Position numbers and translations under genes: made by a program. The notes under the pieces are model-generated. The model searched no databases. It worked only from the letters and a program-made list of their open reading frames with translations, and was not told the DNA's origin. Of a stretch of 64,000 nt of DNA, positions 23,793 to 34,261 are shown piece after piece. How positions within the stretch are numbered: position 1 is the stretch's first letter; each line of letters begins with the position of its first letter. Source of the DNA: Thoreauomyces humboldtii (taxonomy: Eukaryota; Chytridiomycota; Chytridiomycetes; Spizellomycetales; Powellomycetaceae); assembly GCA_027596035.1 (NCBI GenBank), contig JADGJA010000033.1, forward strand, positions 1-64,000, in the 5' to 3' direction.

Positions 23793-25735
23793 TCATGTTG
23801 CTAAATTGACCAGTGCGTCCCGAATAGGTGGAATGGTGGTCCACACAACCGAGGCTGTGGCAAAGAGGAGAAAGGTCAAAGATGAGATGGCACCTGCGCT
23901 TGGATTTGTGACCAGAAGGCCAGCTGCGAAGGAGATTCAGTATTCCGTTCAGCGGGGGCCGACCGGAGACCATGCACGTACCTGTTCCTCCAGCATGAGA
24001 TGTGCACCCGACCGCTACCCCAAGCGACAAAGGATCGGCTACAAGCAGAAAAAAGAAAGCACGTCAGGAGCTCGTACTCGAAGAAAGCTGGTTCGGGGTG
24101 CGACACTGACGTTTCCGGCCACCTCCTACGACCCAAGCTAGCTTGGTGCCAACCAAATCCCCAAAAATGCCCGATACCAGCACCATCACGACTCCCAAAT
24201 TGGAATTGGCCGTCGTAAGCGACGAGTCAAAGATCTGAAGTGCCAACGGGGTTGTGACGAATCGAGGACCCATAGCCAGAGCATCTGCCGGAGTCATGCC
24301 CAGTCCCTTGCCAAGTGCCACATGAAGGATTAGCGAAGCTATAGATAGAATGCCGACCAAGGAAACGATCGACACGGCCTAGCAGGATAGATTCAAGTTA
24401 GAAATCAACCGTAAAATTCCGCATGAACAACTCCTTGACGATCATACGTGCTGCCTCAGAAGCCCACGTTCCCTGTACATGCGAACGGCAAGGGCCACCA
24501 CGGAAGCATCGAGAATGGAATATAGGAAATCACCGGCGCCGGGAACTGTGGGCTTCTCGCCCGATGCGACTGCTGTTAGAATTTGCGTTGCCTTGACGGA
24601 GTGCATATAAGCAGCGAGCCCTACAGGTAAGTGGGTCAAAACCTGCTGAAAGGGTCAAGCGTTTCGTTCCATCTTTACCATCTTGGATGCCCCGGCCCTG
24701 AATGGCAGAAACCGCCCAGATTCCCATGACCGAGAGGAAGCCGCAGGTGAGAAGGGGATGTACGATCATTTTGACTCGGACCGGTAGAGCCAATCCAACG
24801 TAGAATGTGAGAACGGTGATGCAGATATGCGCAGGTTGCAGAACGTCGATCGCGAACGCAAGCACCAGGCTGATGATCAAAGCTACAACGTAGACGAGGA
24901 GCGTAAAAGGCTGGACAGGAAGCCTTCGCGGCTTCGAGGCGGTCTTTGGGGGCGCAGGAATTTCAGGGGCCTCGTCATTGTCTGGATCAGCACCCACAGG
25001 AAGCGTTTCGTGGAGCGTCATGGACGACCCAGCATCCGTCTTGACTGGGGGTTCAAGCCGTGAGGAAAACAGCAGAAGGACCGCTCGTATCCCCCGAGCA
25101 CCCCAGAGAGCGACGGTGAAAAAGAAGAAGTATCCGATCGCTAAAGGGAGTGAATACGTAAGTCTAAAGCTGGAGGAGCCTCGCCCTAACCTGCACCCTA
25201 CCAAAAACTCCGATGACCCGCCCGATCTCCTTCCCGTCCAGAATCTTCTGACTCGGAATGATTATCATAGCTGGCGCGAAAAGCAGTAGCAGCCATCTGA
25301 GAAGCCAGTCGATTCCCGGAGCTACCAGATGAAGCACCCGATCGACGATCGAAGCCCCGCGACGCCAGAGCGACATGGCGATCAGGACGAAGAACAGAAG
25401 CAGCATACCGACGACCTACCCGGCGGCGGGACCAACGAAAGTAGAATGAACACACCGCTACCAGTATAAGCCCTTCCATGTGCACCTACGCTGGCAGGAA
25501 CACGAGAGTCGATGGCTCGATCGACACCCCAGACGTACACCAGGATCACCACGCACACACAAGGGACAACGACCCAGTCATTCAGTATGTCCCTCCGAGT
25601 GGTGCGGAACGGCGTCACGAGCTGACGAAGACGTGAAGCGCGACCTTCGACGGGGTCACCGGGACGGGAGAATGCCTGACGGGTTGCAGGCGAGACGTTT
25701 GGGCTGTTGTGGCGTTGTTTGCGAAGGGGCGCCAT
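23793..25735 (-). CDS. LrgA-LrgB fusion membrane protein (PLGG1-like)
   Basis: Polytopic membrane protein that joins an LrgA/CidA-like half to an LrgB/CidB-like half, the arrangement of the plant plastid glycolate/glycerate translocator PLGG1. Exon 1 (25735-25490) codes a basic leader and one TM; phase joins it to exon 2 (from 25415), LrgA-like with SLWRRGASIVDRVLHLVAPG and LLLFAPAMIIIPS. After a hydrophilic, Pro-rich linker (about 24930-25060) the LrgB half begins: LQPAHICITVLTFYVGLALP, GDFLYSILDASVVALAV, AMGPRFVTTPLALQIFD, VVMVLVSGIFGDLVG, then a separate small exon DPLSLGVAVGCTSHAGGTA, which matches the LrgB signature with SHA-x-GTA, and a final TM exon ending at TGA 23793. The leader has many Arg and Ser and could be a mitochondrial presequence. 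Substrate is unknown in fungi. Confidence 0.8.
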
Positions 25736-25918
25736 GCAGACGAGCACGCATATGCTGTAAAGAGAACGAACGCTTCCGAGCGTTACTTTGGTTATGCTTG
25801 CCCGCGAGGTTTATCATTGCTCGACGGTGAGTGGAGGACCTCCCTCGGAACGTACGAACTTCAGAGTACGAACTTGGGGCGGGGCAAAAGAGTGGCAAAT
25901 CGCCGGCTGTGGGAAGAA

Positions 25919-25972
25919 CTCTGCTCTGGGGCTCTGGAGCTCTGGGGAGGCTCTGGGCTCTGGTCTCTGCTG
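25919..25972. repeat. Imperfect CTCTGG tandem array
   Basis: Six CTCTG units, most extended to CTCTGGGG or CTCTGGA, fill about 54 bases in the 290-base divergent promoter between the LrgA-LrgB gene and ATP11, about 55-107 bases before the ATP11 start codon. Could be a simple-sequence expansion or a cluster of binding sites. Confidence 0.7.
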
Positions 25973-26025
25973 CAACTGTTTCCACCACGCCAGGCATCCC
26001 TCAGGAAGTCCCAAGATCAGAAGCA

Positions 26026-26981
26026 ATGTTCAACGGCCGATTAGCCACAGTGGCCTTGCGGCAGGCTCTCCATAGGCCCGCGTATCAACGTCACACCGCT
26101 CTTTTTTCGGTGGTCCGCTCGGCCTCCCTTGCACCAGGTAGGCCGCGACTGGGAGTGGCATTGAGAACTTGACCCAGGCTCTGATAAGTTTGGTTGCAGC
26201 ACCACCACGGGAACCTCGCAAGTTTGCAGAGCCTCTCAACACAAAGGAAAAGTATGCCGAGAAGCTTCGCCAGCGAGCCGAAAAGGAGGGCGCCTCGGTC
26301 GACGACCTCTTGGCCCGCGCTCGCACTCCTCCACCTTCACCAGCCGTCGAAACTCCTCTTACACCACCCGCATCTCCCACATCGAAACCCACAGCATCAG
26401 CACCAGCTCCAGCACCAGCAAAGAAGCCCCGAAGCGGTGGTCTTCCATCTCACGTGAAGACGCTCGCGGAACTCACCGACCTCGACCGTCTCCGAACGGA
26501 GTCACCCGAAACCATCACAAAGATCTGGGCGACCTACCACGCCGAACAGGACACGCTCTGCGCGACCATTCCAGCAGCTGTATACGCTCGGCTATCCGCT
26601 CGCGCGAAGCAGTTCCCCATGTTCGTGCTTCCACTCCCTCGAGACTCCGGATACGAGTTCTTCGTGATGCAGTTCGCAGGTCATCAGGTCTTCTTCACAC
26701 CTCTCCTCGAATACCAGACTCACGTCGAGAACGCCCGTCCCATGCTCGTCATCACCCATCACACCGACCTCGCTGCTGACAAGGGGATCGTGCTCATGAG
26801 AGGGGACCCCGCGGATCCCAAGCAGTTGACCTTACCTCAGGCTCAGAACCTGGTGTATCAGATGCAGATGTTCTATGTGGCCGGTCCTCCAGAGAAGCTG
26901 AATCTGGTCGACAAGTTTCACAAGGACCCTGGGGCTTTCGATTATAAGGAGCTCATCGATGCTGTCAACACGCTCGCGTAA
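26026..26981 (+). CDS. ATP11: F1-ATPase assembly chaperone ATP11
   Basis: Mitochondrial matrix chaperone that binds free F1 beta subunit and hands it to the alpha subunit. Exons 26026-26137 and 26200-26981 join in phase to 297 residues. The first 35 residues (MFNGRLATVALRQALHR and following) are basic with no acidic residue, a clear presequence. Next come AEKLRQRAEKEGASVDDLL, a Pro-rich linker, and the conserved core from GGLPSHVKTLAELTDLDRL through ITKIWATYHAEQ, FPMFVLPLPRDSGYEFFVMQ, QVFFTPLLEYQ and ending NLVDKFHKDPGAFDYKELI. Length and order agree with ATP11/ATPAF1. Its gene is divergent from the LrgA-LrgB gene, with 290 bases between starts. Confidence 0.92.
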
Positions 26982-27437
26982 CCGTGCACCTCGTATGAAC
27001 ACGGTGTATAGAGGACAGTTTTTTAAAAAGGCACCGCGTTGTTGAGAATGGCCACAAGTCATCTATCTCCCGCGGGCCACAACCGGGATGCTACGGCCTC
27101 TCATGAAACTTGCCTACCACGGCCCTTGATCGTAATGACATAGCCTTTCCTGACCCACTCCAGTTCAAATGCAACATGCAACGTTACGTCAGTCCGTCCG
27201 GCGGCCTCATCGGCCTGACGGTTGGAGGGCCTTCGGCCACCGCTCCTCGCAAGCGCGCGGCCAACGTGCCATTACCAGGTTTCCTAGGTCGTAGCAATAC
27301 GAAACTGGCTACTATTTCGAGAAAAACATTTCCACAGGCATGAATTTATAGAGACGCTTTCGATTCTACAGGAACAACAGATGTTTCTACGTCTAGGCAT
27401 GCTACGCGGAGCTAGGCATCGGGGATATCGCAGACCT
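26982..27437. other. Convergent intergenic spacer
   Basis: 456 bases between the stop codons of ATP11 and the S41 protease gene. Only short open frames without known content; likely 3' UTRs and terminators of both. Confidence 0.5.
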
Positions 27438-28892
27438 TCACTGTCCAGCAGCGTGTCCAGCAGCGTTTGGCTTGATGATGGCAAAGTGGCGACTGAGGAA
27501 TCCTCGCTTCTTTTGTGCAGGCGAGGAGGAGGCCGGCACGGTGGAAGCAGAGGCGACGACGGGGAAGGCTGGCTCAGCGGAGACCGTTTCGGCGGCCGGA
27601 GCTGCTGTCGGCTGAACCTCACGAGCGTGAGACGGTGTGGTTTCGAGGGTCGTCTTCTCCTCCTTCGTCTCTTGCACGGGCTTGATACCCTCGGCGGAGA
27701 CCGTATCAACGACCGGAGCTGCTGCCGGTTGAACCTCGCGAGCGGGCGACGGTGGCTTTTCCTTCGTCTCTCGCACGGGCTTGATGTCCTTGAATTCGTC
27801 CACCTTGGCAGCGACCTCCGGGATCTTTAACAGCCTCTCCAGCTCATCCGTGATCTCCCCGGCGAACCTCACGCTCATGCGATCCTTGCCCTCCACATCC
27901 GCGAATCCTTGAGCCTTCAGCTGCGTGAGGGCCAAGGCGTGAGCAACGTCCAGCGCCTCATCCGTGGGAATGTGAGGGACGACTCCCGAGCCTTCCCACC
28001 CTCGACCGGTGATCTCGCTGGTGGTCCGTCCGATGGAGATGGATGCCTCAAGATGGGACGCGATGGGGATCTTCTCGCAAGGATGACCTCCTCCTCGGGT
28101 GGTGGCACCAAGAAGGACAGCGCGCCCGATGGACTTCATCGACCCTGCGACCTTCTCGCCACATGAAAAGGTCGTCGGAGACGTGAGGACGTAGATGGGT
28201 CTGCCACCGAGGTACTGGGGGGCAGCGGTGTGACCCACGATCCAGCTCTGGGTGGTGGTGTCGGATGGACGCCAGTAGGAGGTGTTGACATGACGGTTTC
28301 CAGCGATCATGTGTCCGAGGAGGAAGTCACCGCAGTCACCGTCGCCGCCCCTGCAGTTCCGCAGGTCAAGGATCAAGGCGCTGGTGTTGGCGAGGACAGT
28401 GAAGGCGGCCGAGATGACGGGCCCGGCGAACTTCAGAGCCGCGAGGACCGAGAAGGCGAGGACGCCGACGTTGCCAGGGAGACGATCGGCCCTGTCGAGA
28501 CCGTTGTTGAAAAGCTCAATATTCTTCCACATCGGGTGCGTCGGGTGCTCCTCATCCACGGGACCATCCTCGTCCTCGTCAGCCTCCTCCTCCTCATCCT
28601 GTTGGACGTCGAGGACCTCGAGAGAGACGGTGACGCCCAGGTGAAGGTCGTTGTTGACGGATCGAAGGTCCTGCTCCAACCTCGTAGCGAGATCGACGGT
28701 TCCCTGCTGACTGCCGGCGTACTGCTCGTAGTCGCCTAGGTTCTCCTGGAGCACCGTGATGATCTGCCCAGCGATCTCAGAAAAGACGTATTTTGCGTTG
28801 AGGCTGTCGCAAAGAGTGCGAACGGCAGAGTGGACCTCCGTGCAGGACATGGCTGCGGGGAGGGCGACATTCTCGGAAGTACCGGTGGACAT
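27438..28892 (-). CDS. S41 family serine protease, IRBP / C-terminal processing type
   Basis: Putative tail-specific serine protease of 484 residues in a single exon. Residues 20-90 form the helical N-domain seen in IRBP-like bacterial S41 enzymes (VFSEIAGQIITVLQENL, then DLRSVNNDLHLGV). An acidic loop (98-117) is inserted. The core reads ALILDLRNCRGG, then SYWRPSDTTTQSWIVGHTA, PIYVLTSPTTFSCGEKV with probable nucleophile Ser243, and LLGATTRGGGHP. No signal peptide is visible, so it is probably cytosolic. The last 120 residues are a Pro/Ala/Glu/Thr-rich tail with two imperfect copies of a 33-37 residue unit (each holding KPV-x-ETKE and AREVQP-x-AAP). No introns, in contrast to most neighbours, and a fold commoner in bacteria: possible transfer. 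It may be inactive or a binding protein; Ser is kept but the general-base Lys was not identified with certainty. Confidence 0.75.
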   Translation of the reverse strand: MSTGTSENVALPAAMSCTEVHSAVRTLCDSLNAKYVFSEIAGQIITVLQENLGDYEQYAGSQQGTVDLATRLEQDLRSVNNDLHLGVTVSLEVLDVQQDEEEEADEDEDGPVDEEHPTHPMWKNIELFNNGLDRADRLPGNVGVLAFSVLAALKFAGPVISAAFTVLANTSALILDLRNCRGGDGDCGDFLLGHMIAGNRHVNTSYWRPSDTTTQSWIVGHTAAPQYLGGRPIYVLTSPTTFSCGEKVAGSMKSIGRAVLLGATTRGGGHPCEKIPIASHLEASISIGRTTSEITGRGWEGSGVVPHIPTDEALDVAHALALTQLKAQGFADVEGKDRMSVRFAGEITDELERLLKIPEVAAKVDEFKDIKPVRETKEKPPSPAREVQPAAAPVVDTVSAEGIKPVQETKEEKTTLETTPSHAREVQPTAAPAAETVSAEPAFPVVASASTVPASSSPAQKKRGFLSRHFAIIKPNAAGHAAGQ

Positions 28893-29515
28893 CTCGAGTA
28901 GAAGGACGAGAGGATAGAAAGACTGTGAGAAGCGCCCGGGATGAGAGCAATTGAGGAGAATGCAGGACCTACAGTACTACTGCGTACTTATACTCGGCCT
29001 GACCAGCACAAGGTTCGTGGACGGCCGCTTTGCGGTTGGAGCCCTTTGGGCAAGTTCATGATGTGAGGAGTCGTGAGTTCCTCCCCTTCCTCCTCTCAGC
29101 CCCCTCATCCTTCCCGCGCACAGCAAATTACTTTCCACCTCTGGCGACCAAAAAGTTATCAATACGCGAAGCCAGTTACTGACGCAGAGATTCGTTCCTC
29201 GAAGGTACGATCGTGGCGTGCGAAGAAGTACCAGAACTTGAATTCCGAATCGTCAGCCGCCCGCCGCGCATAAAACAGAGATCTGCTGCAAAAGACACGT
29301 TTCAATCCGCGAAGGCACAAGTCATAGCCGAGACATTGCGATTTGTCTTTGCGAGTTTTTTCGTGATCAGTTCTTATGGAAACCGCTGTGAACGGGACCG
29401 TTGCCGGGCGAACGGCTGACGAGCGCAATTGTGCTCAACCCGTCGCATCAACAGAAGATGTGAGTAGGCGATCTGCGGATCGAATAAAGCGCGCTCGATT
29501 GTCCTGACCCAAGAA
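28893..29515. promoter_or_regulatory. Divergent promoter S41 protease / PH protein
   Basis: 623 bases between two start codons. No TATA box or named motif stands out. Pyrimidine runs near 29075-29105 could be an initiator region for the plus-strand gene. Confidence 0.4.
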
Positions 29516-31228
29516 ATGTCATCTTGTCAGGGACGCCTTGTGATACAGTATCCATTCTCCGATACGGAAGAGTCGACCGACGACTTGACGGGAACCCCTG
29601 CTAAGAGGAACGGCAACCAGCCAGGAGAAGACACAGTTTCGCCCACCCTTCGTCCCGTCGATGATGCTGAAGACTCAGAGGGTGTGCCGGACTCGCAGCT
29701 TGATGAGGCTGAGAGGGCAATGAAAAACGAGCAAGTTGTCATGTCAGGATACCTACTGAAGAAAGGAGAGAAGCGACGGGTAAGCTAACCGACATAAGTC
29801 ACGCATGACTAGCTGTGTAGCCATGATAATCTTAGCCTTCGTATCCCGTAGACATGGAAGAGCCGATGGTTTGTCCTTCGCCCCACTCGACTAGCCTATT
29901 ACCAGAACGATAAGGTACTACTTCGCAAGCAAGGGACATGTGCGTAGTATCACTGCTGAAGCTACTTTTTAGGAATACGAACTTCTCAAGATAATTGATT
30001 TGAACGAGGTTCACGCCATTGCCGAAGTTGACCTGAAAAAGCGCCGGAACGTTTTTGGTTTAGTGACGCGCGAGCGGACATATTACATCCAAGCTACTAG
30101 CTCTCGCGTTGCGGAAGACTGGCTGCGGGCGCTGCGCGCCGCACATCACCATCTGCGTCAAACATCACGCTCTGGCACAGAGAATGGGAGTGCTTCGCCA
30201 ACTCGCTCGTCGACACGACGCCACTCGCAACCCCAGGGGCCCGTCGGTGACGAGGTTGCCGCGGATGCCCTATTGCCCCCTTCTGCCGTGTCCGCTACTG
30301 CTGCAGTGGGTGCCTATACTTCACATCCCCATTCTGCTCAAGCCGGATCACCTCACGAGCGAGATTCGGCCTCGCAAAGGTCCGCCCCAGAGTCGATAGC
30401 AACTGCCGACTCGTTTCTGACTACAACGACGACCCCGTCTTCGATCTTCACCGACTACGCTCACTCTGCCGATTCTACCCCGAGCACCGTGGTCCCGTAC
30501 TTTCCTCCACCACCACTGCAACCGGCGATCGCAGCGGTACCTGCGCCCTTGACTTCGATCCTGGCGACCTCCGCATCTGCAAATCGGGAGCTTCCACCAC
30601 GCTTAAGCGTTCGCCTTGCGCCTGCGACGCCAGTCAGTGCTGGCGGAGAGGTTTCCAATCGACCACCATTCATGTCTATGAACTCTGCGGCATCGAGCCC
30701 TCGCTTCGAAAGCTCGAGCAGCGAAGATGAGGACGACTGCGCAGATCATGTGGGAAGCAATGGGAGTGCTGGTGGAGTAGGGTCCGGAGGCCCGCTTCTC
30801 GATGACAATCTCGTGGTTATTCAGGGATATCTCGAGAAACGTCTCACCAACTCTGTTAAGAAAATCGCAGCCGCAAAAGGCTGGAAGAAACGGTGGTTTG
30901 TCCTACGTGGCGGAAGACTGTTCATGTATAAAAACGACGGCGTAAGTGCATTTAAGAATCCTCGCATTTCTTCGTCGGCAAAGGCTTATCTCGCTCTCTC
31001 CTTTCTGATCAAAAGGAATACGTCGTCAAACGCCTCATACCCCTCCGTTCCGTGCTTGACATCCTCGAGATTGACGCACAGGGTAAACACCACCTTTTTT
31101 GCTTCAAGATCGTCCTCCCCAAGCGCCAGCTGGTCCTGTGCGCCGCCTCCGCCTCCGACATGCAGACATGGATCGATTCTTTGAGGGCTGTCCATGCTGC
31201 TACTCGCGGAGAGGCCGTATCGTCGTGA
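29516..31228 (+). CDS. Tandem PH-domain protein
   Basis: Phosphoinositide-binding adaptor candidate. Exons 29516-29779, 29852-29914, 29973-30941 and 31016-31228 join in phase to 502 residues. PH1 starts with VMSGYLLKKGEKRR, crosses two introns (TWKSRWFVLRPTRLAYYQND, EYELLKIIDLNEV) and ends with the invariant Trp helix RVAEDWLRALRAAH. A disordered Ser/Thr/Pro-rich linker of about 230 residues follows. PH2 runs from VVIQGYLEKRL through GWKKRWFVLRGGRLFMYKND to SDMQTWIDSLRAVHAA near the end. Introns fall at matching places in the PH fold. The basic K-x-RWFVLR signature needed for inositol lipid binding is present in both, as KSRWFVLR and KKRWFVLR. Similar two-PH proteins occur throughout fungi, but I cannot name a characterised orthologue. 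Confidence 0.82.
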
Positions 31229-31535
31229 GGCAGAGCAGGCGGAGATCTTATGGAGACAGGCATGCAACTTGTAGCTTATTGTACTTCGATGATGCGCTCT
31301 GCGCTGCGCTTCAATCAACATTATAGATATTTAAACATTCTCCTTGGTGAAACGCTCTCCTGTGAAAACGTGGGATCCGCGTTGACCCCACAAAAACATG
31401 GGAACATTGGGTATGCAAGTATGTCATGATTGAGATTTGAGAGCCAACTGGTATTGTATACGGGTATGGGTAATGGATGCAGTCTGATACGCAAGGATGC
31501 AGAACCGCGAGTTGTTCTGTGTGGTGAGCAAACTC
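31229..31535. other. Convergent spacer PH gene / THI5
   Basis: 307 bases between two stop codons with no recognised feature; presumably two 3' UTRs. Confidence 0.5.
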
Positions 31536-32928
31536 TTAACGCGAGACTACGTCAGCGGTGGCCAAGACAGGGACGGCACCGGGAGCGGCAGCCTTCGCAA
31601 GTGCCGACTCCGCCAGCATCAGCTTCCTGATGTCGTCCTTGGACACCTCGGGGAGGTACTCGTTCGTCATGTTCTGGACGAAGGTGTTGTCGACGACACC
31701 GAGCCTCTTGGAGTAGTTGGTGACCTTCGTCCAGTCCCTCTGAACGTTCTCGAGGGTCTTGGAGAAGTAAGGAAGGGACCTCTCAAACATGGCACGGTTG
31801 AGAGCGTCTCCGAGGACGGGCTTGATCTCGACGTAGAGATCCCAGGCACGGTCGGGTTCGGTGCGGACGAGGTCGGTGGCCTTGCGAACGGCCTTGAGGA
31901 ACGATCGAACCTTCTCCGGGTTGGCGCGGATGAAATCGTCGTTACCGATGTACAGGACCGAGCAGAAGCAGCAGCAGCCTATGAGGCGATCAAGGTTTAG
32001 GCAGGTGTCGAAAGACAGTTGGGCAGGGACAACCCGATCTTCACGTACCAAGGTCGGCAAGCTCATCAATGCGAAGCATTCCGACGTCGGAAGCGGGACG
32101 TCCGTTGGCCTCGGACCAGTGCTCGAGGTCGACCTGCTGGATGTTCTCGAGACCGACACCGGCGTCGATGGTACCGCGCTTGATGGCGTCAGCGACGTTC
32201 ATACCGACACGGACGGCCGTGTAGTCGCTTGGAGTCATGCCGTGGTGGGAAGTAAGCTCATCGATGATGCTAAAGGAGTTTAGTTGGACACAGGATATCA
32301 GCTGGAGTGAGGACCACTGCCTTTGAGGCTGGCAAAAGGTTGGTCTTCCTTACATTTTGCCAAACTCCCCGACGTATCCAATCTTCTTTCCCTTGAGGCT
32401 GGAAAAGTCCTCGGTGATTTTCCCCTGGCTCTTGATGTAGACAACACCAGTGAAAGGTTCCTGATGCAATCTCGCGCGGTCAGGGTGATTTCGTGTCAAC
32501 CTGGAGCGCCAAGTCACACGCTGGGGACTCACATCCAGAAGGGTTCCGATCGAGGTGACGGGGAAACCGCGAGCCTTGGCTGCGATGGTGTGAATCTGTT
32601 CTGAGCGTTAGCTCCTGCTCGTCTGCCAGAGTTGATGTACGAGAGATGTATGTAACGCACCATAGCCTTGCATCCAAGATCAATCTTTCCTGAGCCGATG
32701 ATCTCTTTGGAACCGATGGAACCGACGTGTGAGCGCTGGATACATAGCTTAGGCTGTTTGTTCGATGACCTTCCCCTCACCAGTGACATCCGAAGGGTCG
32801 GAGGGTTCAAGCAGGGCAACCGAGATACCCTCATCAGCGAAGTATCCGAGCTTCTGAGCGAGATACAACGGGATGTGGTAAGGGTTGGCTGCCCAGTTGA
32901 GGAGGACGGTGATCTTTTCAGTGGACAT
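31536..32928 (-). CDS. THI5: Thiamine pyrimidine (HMP-P) synthase THI5/NMT1
   Basis: Makes the pyrimidine precursor of thiamine (HMP-P) from PLP and an active-site histidine; the yeast enzyme is a suicide, single-turnover protein. ATG 32928 starts [20 protein letters not shown], then [14 protein letters not shown] and EPSDPSDVT. Later exons give [30 protein letters not shown] (with the substrate His), [63 protein letters not shown] and the iron-binding cysteine motif CCCFC near 31975. The last exon codes TNEYLPEV and ends at TAA 31536. At least six exons. Thiamine normally represses such genes. I looked for the conserved pieces of a TPP aptamer (CTGAGA, ACCTGATC) in the upstream 1.3 kb on this strand and did not find them together. 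Confidence 0.92.
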
Positions 32929-34261
32929 GGCTGGTTTGAGAGTTTTGGATTGGGATTCAGATTATGCGTGGATGACAGAGAACAAGGGTGGACGTCCATC
33001 CCCTCCCCTTCCCTATATGAACTCTCGCAACCGGCACCTGCGATGTGCTCACTTTCCGCGGGAGGCCATGCGTCCGACCTGTTTCTGCAAGAAAGCTCCC
33101 GACTGCCTCCCGCTGGCAACAGTCTATCTGTCGTGTTACACGTACTCTGATGGTCTCCCACAAGGCACACCTCCGCCGCGCCCACCGTTTTTCCGGTCGA
33201 TTGCGCCTGTCAGCCATGACCATGAACAGGCGACGGAACGAGCGAGCGGGGAACGCGAGACTGTCAAAATGGGATGTCACCAGCCTCAGATTCTTGTCTC
33301 CCTCGTCTGTCTCCCACCGACAGCTGACTCGATCCCGCTGTGACTCTCGAACTCGATGACTTCGCACGAAGCCTGAGCAATACACTTGTGATGCAGTGCC
33401 AATAACTCAGGTACGAAATGCTTCTGCGATGAACAAAAAGGATTCGGAGGAATGTACATGTACTGTAAATGAGGCATGAACCTCATCAAGAGTCGCGAGC
33501 CTTAAGCCTTGCCGGAGATGATTTCCGATGGCATAACGGCATGCCGTCAACCCGCCTCTCGACAGAGCAGCCACCTCCAAAAGGACTAGGCTTCCGCGTA
33601 CGGTAACTCGCGACAGATTGGAATGTCGACGCGGAGCCACAATGCCGTAAACACACACGTTTCTGTCAGACAACTTCTCACCGTGTAAGACCACCCCAAG
33701 CCTCATGATACCGATCCGAATACGCTGTGAGAAAACCTCCTAAATACCCTTACAGCTAACAATGTTGCCGATGGTTCCGGGATTGTCGCCTCGTGTTAAT
33801 CGGAATATCGGAATTGTGGGCAGATTAGACAGCAAATGAATTATGTCTGTCCGAGAAACGTCGGCATGCGGGGAGTAACATTGGGAAAATGCAGCGCTTG
33901 GGCTCTTTCACCAAAGAGACCGCTGAGGGTCTTTTGGGGTTGGTTTGGCGCTCATGGCCCAACATTAGCTTTCCGCTGGCACGAGTAGTGGGTCATGTTC
34001 TTTGCAAACGGTCACCGATGGCATACCCGAGAGTTTCTCTGGGAGGGATCTTGCTTCAGCGCACCTCGTAGGTGGCCATGATTGAGCAGACAGGCGCAGG
34101 ATGAAGAATTACTTGAGCAGACACGTGGCCTCTGATACATGTAACGGCTGAGCACAATGAAGAAAGAGGTATTGTACTCGCGCGCAAGGGATTGTGAGAG
34201 CAGGTGGAAAGACACGCGAATGCTCTCTCTTGTGAGAGTGACAAGGCATCAGTGCTTTACC
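32929..34261. other. THI5 upstream region and intergenic DNA
   Basis: No firm gene in 1.33 kb. A minus-strand ATG frame at 33407-33706 (99 codons) has no known content. The first 250 bases before THI5 probably hold its thiamine-regulated promoter; CTATATGAACTCTC-like TATA-poor sequence is all that is visible. Confidence 0.4.

Noticed and set aside
25198..25485. 95-codon minus-strand frame overlapping the LrgA exon
   Set aside because: Arg/Ser-rich frame shadow of the LrgA-like exon; the hydrophobic frame matches the family and the phases.
28230..28739. 169-codon plus-strand frame
   Set aside because: Antisense shadow of the S41 protease exon.
32929..34261. TPP riboswitch
   Set aside because: Conserved aptamer pieces were not found together on the coding strand.
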